Below, in pieces: positions 15,170 to 18,812 of a stretch of DNA of 18,812 bases. Made by a program: the position numbers and the translations under genes. The stretch is from DAOTVC01 sp034437215. Lineage in GTDB: Bacteria > Chloroflexota > Anaerolineae > B4-G1 > SLSP01. The stretch lies in assembly GCA_034437215.1 (NCBI GenBank), contig DAOTVC010000107.1, positions 1 through 18,812 on the forward strand, written 5' to 3'. The notes beneath the pieces are model-generated. The model was not told the DNA's origin. It did no database searches and worked only from the letters and a program-made list of their open reading frames with translations. How positions within the stretch are numbered: the stretch's first letter is position 1; the number at the start of each line of letters is the position of its first letter.

Positions 15170-18100
15170 TCAGTCGAAGGTGAAGACCGCGATGAGCGGG
15201 TCGTGGTCGGAGACGCGGCGGGCCGATACATCACCGGGAAGGGGTGGCGGGAAGTCGGCGTTGATGTGCAGAGCCGTCACCTCCGTGAGGCGCCGGTAGA
15301 GCGCCGGGGTGACGAGAATGTGGTCGAGGGTCTCCGACACCCCCTGGAAGATGTAGGTGTAGGGCAGTTCGGGGGCCACCTTCTCGTAGACATGACGCAG
15401 TCCCCCCTCTCGAAGGGTATCCAGGGGCTTCGAAGCGTAGAAGGAGTTGAGATCCCCCAACACCACGACCAGAGCCTCGGGTTCCCGCTGCAAGATCCCC
15501 TCCACCAGCAGCACGTTCCACGCAGCCTGCGCCGTACGGCGGGGCTCCGTCGCCTCCTCTCCCCCCGCCATGGAGGTGAAGTGGTTGTTGAGCAGGTAGA
15601 TCCTCTGCGGGCCCGACTCCAGCTCCACGGTGACCGTGATGAGCAGCGGGGGGCGACTGGTCAGCCCCTGGGGCGCCGGCAGCGCCTCGCGCCCCTCGAC
15701 CGTCGCCCGGTCGCCGCGCACCAGGTAGCCCACGTCGATGCCCCGGCTGTCGCTACCCTCCACCAGGACGGGCACGTAGCCGACTTCGACCAGGGCATCC
15801 TGCTCGACCAGATCTTCGAGGACGTCCGCGTTCTCCACCTCCTGCAGCCCCACGATGGTGGGCAGGCCCATGGCGACGATGGCGTCCGCCGTCTTTGCCA
15901 GATCCCGCTCGTAAGCATCTTTCATCGGACGGGGAGGATCGGAGGGATGAGGGAGCTGGGTGTCGAAGAGATTCTCGACATTGAAGGTCGCCACCGAGAA
16001 GGAATCCGCCCCTATTTCAGGCAAGCGGGGAAGCGCCGTCGTGTGGGTGATGATCGTGGGCCTGAGGATCGGTTCGATCTTGTAGTTCTCGTAGGTGAAG
16101 GCCAGGGGGCCCATCACACTGAGGACCGTGTCCCCCGTCTGCACCACGTAGGGCAGCGTGGACTGGTCGGCGTGGCTCTCCTCCGAGCCGTCGTCCACGA
16201 AGATGAGCATGCCCGTGGGATCCCCACGCCGCACCCGTTCGATCTCCCGCTCCTCGCGCACCAGCACGTACTCCCCGTACTTACTCGTCGGTGCGACCGC
16301 CGTGGCGGGTGCGCTGACCTGTACCAACATACCCTCCAAGGCCTCGTAGTAGAGCACCGATTCCGCCTCATCCTCCGGCGGATCCAGCTCCACGGCAGCG
16401 GGGAGGGCGTTGTTACGGCTCGCGATCTCGGGCGGCTCCTGCAGATCCAGCAGCGTCTGACCGGAGCGCTCCCGGACCTTGCCGCGCAGGAGCACCTCGT
16501 CCCCCAGGGCCACCCCGTCCTCCAGCTCGCCATCCTCGACCAGCACGAAAAGCCCCTCGGAGGTCAACGGGTCCCTGTCCGGCTCGAGGGACTGCACCCA
16601 GAAGCCCCCCAACTTGGGGAAGATGCCCGTCACCAATCCCTCGACCGCCACCTCGTCGCGCACGTAGGGGGAGTCCATTCCGGCACCCTGCACGGCCCAG
16701 ATGGGCACACTCCGCCCGATGAAGGTGATGGCCGGCGGGGTGACGACGGCCTCGGGCCACTCCCCGGCGGTAGCGACCGCTCCGGCGGAGACGATGGAAC
16801 CCTCGGCATCCTTGCTCGCGCGGGCCACGTAGCGCAGCTCGAGGCGCTCCTCGGGTGCCAGCCCTGAGAGGGTCCAGGTCACTTCGGCGCCCTCCAGGAC
16901 ACCGCCGTCGAGCACGTCGTTGACGCTGGCCCCGGAGGGGGGCACGCTGGCGGAGACGAAGACGTTCGTCAGCGGAGCCTCCGTGTAGTTAGCCACGGTC
17001 AGCGTGTAGGTGACCAGCCCCCCCTGCTCCACGCTGTTCGTTCCCGCGAGGGACAACGTCAGCTCCGGGGGGAAGACCTCGGTGAAATCCTCCTGCAGGC
17101 GCGGCTTGAGCTGCCAGGTGTCCATGTAGAGCTCGACGATGCCGGTCACCCGGTACTGCTTGCCCAGCTCCAGGGGCTCCACAGAAGCGCCCGTCTCCTT
17201 CTCCAGGTAGACGAGTAAGGTATTGCCCTCCTCGTCGGTCAGATCCACCTCATAGCTGTAGTTGAACTCCTGGATGCGCGTCGCCGTCCCCTCCGCGGCA
17301 GCCAACCTGCCCAAGAGGGCCTCGTCCTCACCGAAGTCGGCGAGGGCAACCCGCTGGGGCTTGACGACGACGGGATCGTCATCGAGGATCTCCACGTCCT
17401 CGGGATAGCTCTCGGGAATGATCTCCACGGCGCCGCGGTAGAGATCGATCTGCCCCGTGACGCGGACCCGCTCCCCGATCTGCACCTCGACCTCGTCCTT
17501 GCCCCCCGGGCAGTAGACCTGGATGCCACCCGACTCGTCCTCGACGTAGAACTTCGTCCCGGTGCTCCCCGCGAAGAAGCCGCCGGTGTACATGGTCGCA
17601 ATGCCCTCCACGATGACCCGCTTGTCGAAGAGGCTGCGGGCGACCCCGACGGGGATGGAGCCGCCCTCGATGACGATTCGCTGCAGCGGGCCGAAGACCC
17701 GCAGGGGCCAATTTTCGGCCTCGGCATAAGCACCTTTTAGGTTCACCGTGGCGTAGAGGAGCGGAGCCTCCAACCCCAGAACGATCTCCTCCTCAACCCC
17801 GGGCTCCAGCTCCGTTATCACCCAGGCAAGACGCCCTTCGGAGAGCAGCATATCGGGGGCCAGGGTCGCCTCGTCCACGACAAAGCCCTCGGGCACGAGC
17901 ACCGAGACGTAGACGTTCTCGAGGGCATAACCGGTAGCGTTGGTGAGGGTCAGCCGGCAGTTCAGGGCACCCCCCGGCTTTACACTCGAGGGCAGCGCCA
18001 CGTCGAAGAGCAGATTGGCCGCGAGGGCGGGCGTGAGAGCACTGCCCGTGTTCTGAGGATGGGGCTCTGGATTGAGCACAAAATCTCCCGCGTTATCGCC

Positions 18101-18679
18101 GGAGTCCGTCCCGTTCCCCTCCTCCCCACCCGGCAGCCGTTCGAGGCTACTGCCGGCCGGGATGGGCGGCGCAGCTGCCCCCTCGACATATCCCTCGGGC
18201 GCGATCCCCCACCCCAGGCGATCCACCACCTCACCATCGGCGTCCCGTAAAAGCAGCCCCCCCTTCTTGTCCAACAGAGCGGTGTCGAACTCATCGTCGG
18301 GCAGAACGCCCGGATCTTCCCCTGCCCGGACCAGCAGGTAGTGTCCCAGACCGGGGATGGAGCTACCTGAGGTCCAGGTGTGGATCCGCTGCTCCTCCTG
18401 GTTGTCGGCGAGGCGGTACCAGAGGGACCAACCGCTCAGATCGAGGTCCGCAGTTCCGGTATTGTAGAGCTCCACGAACTCGACGTTGTTGTTGCCCGGA
18501 ACACCCGGCAGGAACTCGCTGATGAGAACCTGACCCTCCTCAAGAGGCGGAGGAGAGGGGGGCGGTGAGCCCAGGGGGGAGCGTGAGACGGAGCCCTCTG
18601 GGCCCGGCGTCATCACTACCACACAACCCGCCAACAGGAACAAGAGGACGATGAGGATCAATCTGTACGGTTTAACCAT
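15170..18679 (-). CDS. Surface lipoprotein nuclease with LTD, DUF11, OB-fold-like and EEP exonuclease domains
   Basis: A 1169-residue predicted lipoprotein (lipobox LLAGC, Cys19). Order: Pro-rich linker; lamin-tail domain (about 49-160; ISEFLPGVPGNNNVEFVELY); a DUF11-like repeat (about 224-316); OB-like nucleic-acid-binding regions (about 352-430 and 456-530); second DUF11 (about 540-640); another OB-like region (about 676-750); C-terminal endonuclease/exonuclease/phosphatase domain (about 892-1169). Catalytic positions are intact: N900 (ATFNVENLFD), E947 (LQEVEN), N1032/H1033 (NNHF), D1076/N1078 (GDLNSF), D1119 (LDHI) and H1159 (SDHDP). The organisation recalls extracellular nucleases of the ExeM/NucH/YhcR type, so degrading external DNA is the likely role. 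The ATG at 18679 is chosen because AAGGAG lies 11 nt upstream and the TATAAT box predicts a transcript start near 18716. An in-frame GTG at 18721 would be upstream of that start. Confidence 0.9.
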   Translation of the reverse strand: MVKPYRLILIVLLFLLAGCVVVMTPGPEGSVSRSPLGSPPPSPPPLEEGQVLISEFLPGVPGNNNVEFVELYNTGTADLDLSGWSLWYRLADNQEEQRIHTWTSGSSIPGLGHYLLVRAGEDPGVLPDDEFDTALLDKKGGLLLRDADGEVVDRLGWGIAPEGYVEGAAAPPIPAGSSLERLPGGEEGNGTDSGDNAGDFVLNPEPHPQNTGSALTPALAANLLFDVALPSSVKPGGALNCRLTLTNATGYALENVYVSVLVPEGFVVDEATLAPDMLLSEGRLAWVITELEPGVEEEIVLGLEAPLLYATVNLKGAYAEAENWPLRVFGPLQRIVIEGGSIPVGVARSLFDKRVIVEGIATMYTGGFFAGSTGTKFYVEDESGGIQVYCPGGKDEVEVQIGERVRVTGQIDLYRGAVEIIPESYPEDVEILDDDPVVVKPQRVALADFGEDEALLGRLAAAEGTATRIQEFNYSYEVDLTDEEGNTLLVYLEKETGASVEPLELGKQYRVTGIVELYMDTWQLKPRLQEDFTEVFPPELTLSLAGTNSVEQGGLVTYTLTVANYTEAPLTNVFVSASVPPSGASVNDVLDGGVLEGAEVTWTLSGLAPEERLELRYVARASKDAEGSIVSAGAVATAGEWPEAVVTPPAITFIGRSVPIWAVQGAGMDSPYVRDEVAVEGLVTGIFPKLGGFWVQSLEPDRDPLTSEGLFVLVEDGELEDGVALGDEVLLRGKVRERSGQTLLDLQEPPEIASRNNALPAAVELDPPEDEAESVLYYEALEGMLVQVSAPATAVAPTSKYGEYVLVREEREIERVRRGDPTGMLIFVDDGSEESHADQSTLPYVVQTGDTVLSVMGPLAFTYENYKIEPILRPTIITHTTALPRLPEIGADSFSVATFNVENLFDTQLPHPSDPPRPMKDAYERDLAKTADAIVAMGLPTIVGLQEVENADVLEDLVEQDALVEVGYVPVLVEGSDSRGIDVGYLVRGDRATVEGREALPAPQGLTSRPPLLITVTVELESGPQRIYLLNNHFTSMAGGEEATEPRRTAQAAWNVLLVEGILQREPEALVVVLGDLNSFYASKPLDTLREGGLRHVYEKVAPELPYTYIFQGVSETLDHILVTPALYRRLTEVTALHINADFPPPLPGDVSARRVSDHDPLIAVFTFD

Positions 18680-18722
18680 GAAGGCAGTCTCTCCTTGTGA
18701 ACAACTCCTCGCTCTGCTCACG

Positions 18723-18728
18723 ATTATA
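18723..18728 (-). promoter_or_regulatory. TATAAT -10 box for the nuclease lipoprotein gene
   Basis: A perfect minus-strand TATAAT lies 44 nt upstream of the ATG at 18679. The best -35 candidate at 17-nt spacing (CTGTAC) is poor. The sequence to the right edge (18729-18812) shows no gene. Confidence 0.5.
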
Positions 18729-18812
18729 CCTCGATCTTCAATACCGTACAGATGACGTAGGGCTATCGCATTTGGGTGTGTTTCAATTGAGTTAAACCGA
18801 GGCGTGAAACGT

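Noticed and set aside
14933..16867. Long plus-strand open frame opposite the nuclease gene
   Set aside because: Arg/His/Gly-rich antisense translation without recognisable motifs; the minus strand encodes intact EEP, OB-like and DUF11 regions.
18780..18810. CRISPR-repeat-like sequence at the right edge (begins GTTTCAAT, ends TGAAAC)
   Set aside because: Only one copy is visible, there is no internal CRISPR-type palindrome or spacer pattern, and GTTTCA/TGAAAC motifs also occur elsewhere in the intergenic DNA. Sequence beyond the edge would settle it.

Overview
The window is GC-rich bacterial chromosome with single genes on both strands, strong AGGAGG-type ribosome binding sites and sigma-70-like promoters (TATAAT or TATACT -10 boxes). 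The lineage cannot be proven from this piece. The mix of lipoproteins with bacterial lipoboxes, a propeller-type hybrid sensor kinase with a NarL-type output, an LTD/OB/DUF11/EEP nuclease, a GH48 cellulase and arrays of intergenic hairpins best fits a Chloroflexota (Anaerolineae-like) genome. No plasmid, phage, CRISPR or RNA-gene signal was found.

Left part (1-7.2 kb). A GH48 cellulase enters from the left edge and lacks only its N terminus. It converges on a YfbK-like von Willebrand factor A lipoprotein; two strong palindromes lie between their stops. Upstream of that, on the same strand, is a large metallophosphoesterase. Its catalytic fold is interrupted by two membrane helices and by three zinc-ribbon-like cysteine modules.

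Centre (7.2-11.8 kb). One 1532-residue protein carries a complete signalling pathway: signal peptide, 14 propeller repeats (two seven-bladed propellers), Y_Y_Y domain, membrane helix, GAF-like and Cys-rich PAS domains, HisKA_3/HATPase kinase, receiver and LuxR-type HTH. It resembles the hybrid two-component regulators of Bacteroidetes but with a NarL-type output. A role in sensing polysaccharide breakdown products is an inference, encouraged by the nearby cellulase.

Accessory part (11.8-15.1 kb). Short genes sit among many palindromes: a four-hairpin array, a small lipoprotein with two W-LT-EQ-LG repeats, a degenerate receiver-like protein, a stand-alone CheY-like receiver with a good promoter, and a rhodanese lipoprotein with an extended -10 promoter. 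The clearest discovery here is a pair of nearly identical 150/151-bp MITE-like elements in opposite orientation. Each is flanked by its own perfect 8-bp target-site duplication, and together they bracket the receiver-like gene.

Right part (15.1-18.8 kb). A large multidomain lipoprotein nuclease (LTD, DUF11, OB-like and EEP domains) reads leftward from a TATAAT promoter near the right edge. Four of the eight well-supported genes encode predicted lipoproteins, and with the secreted cellulase and the membrane sensor the window is dominated by cell-surface functions.
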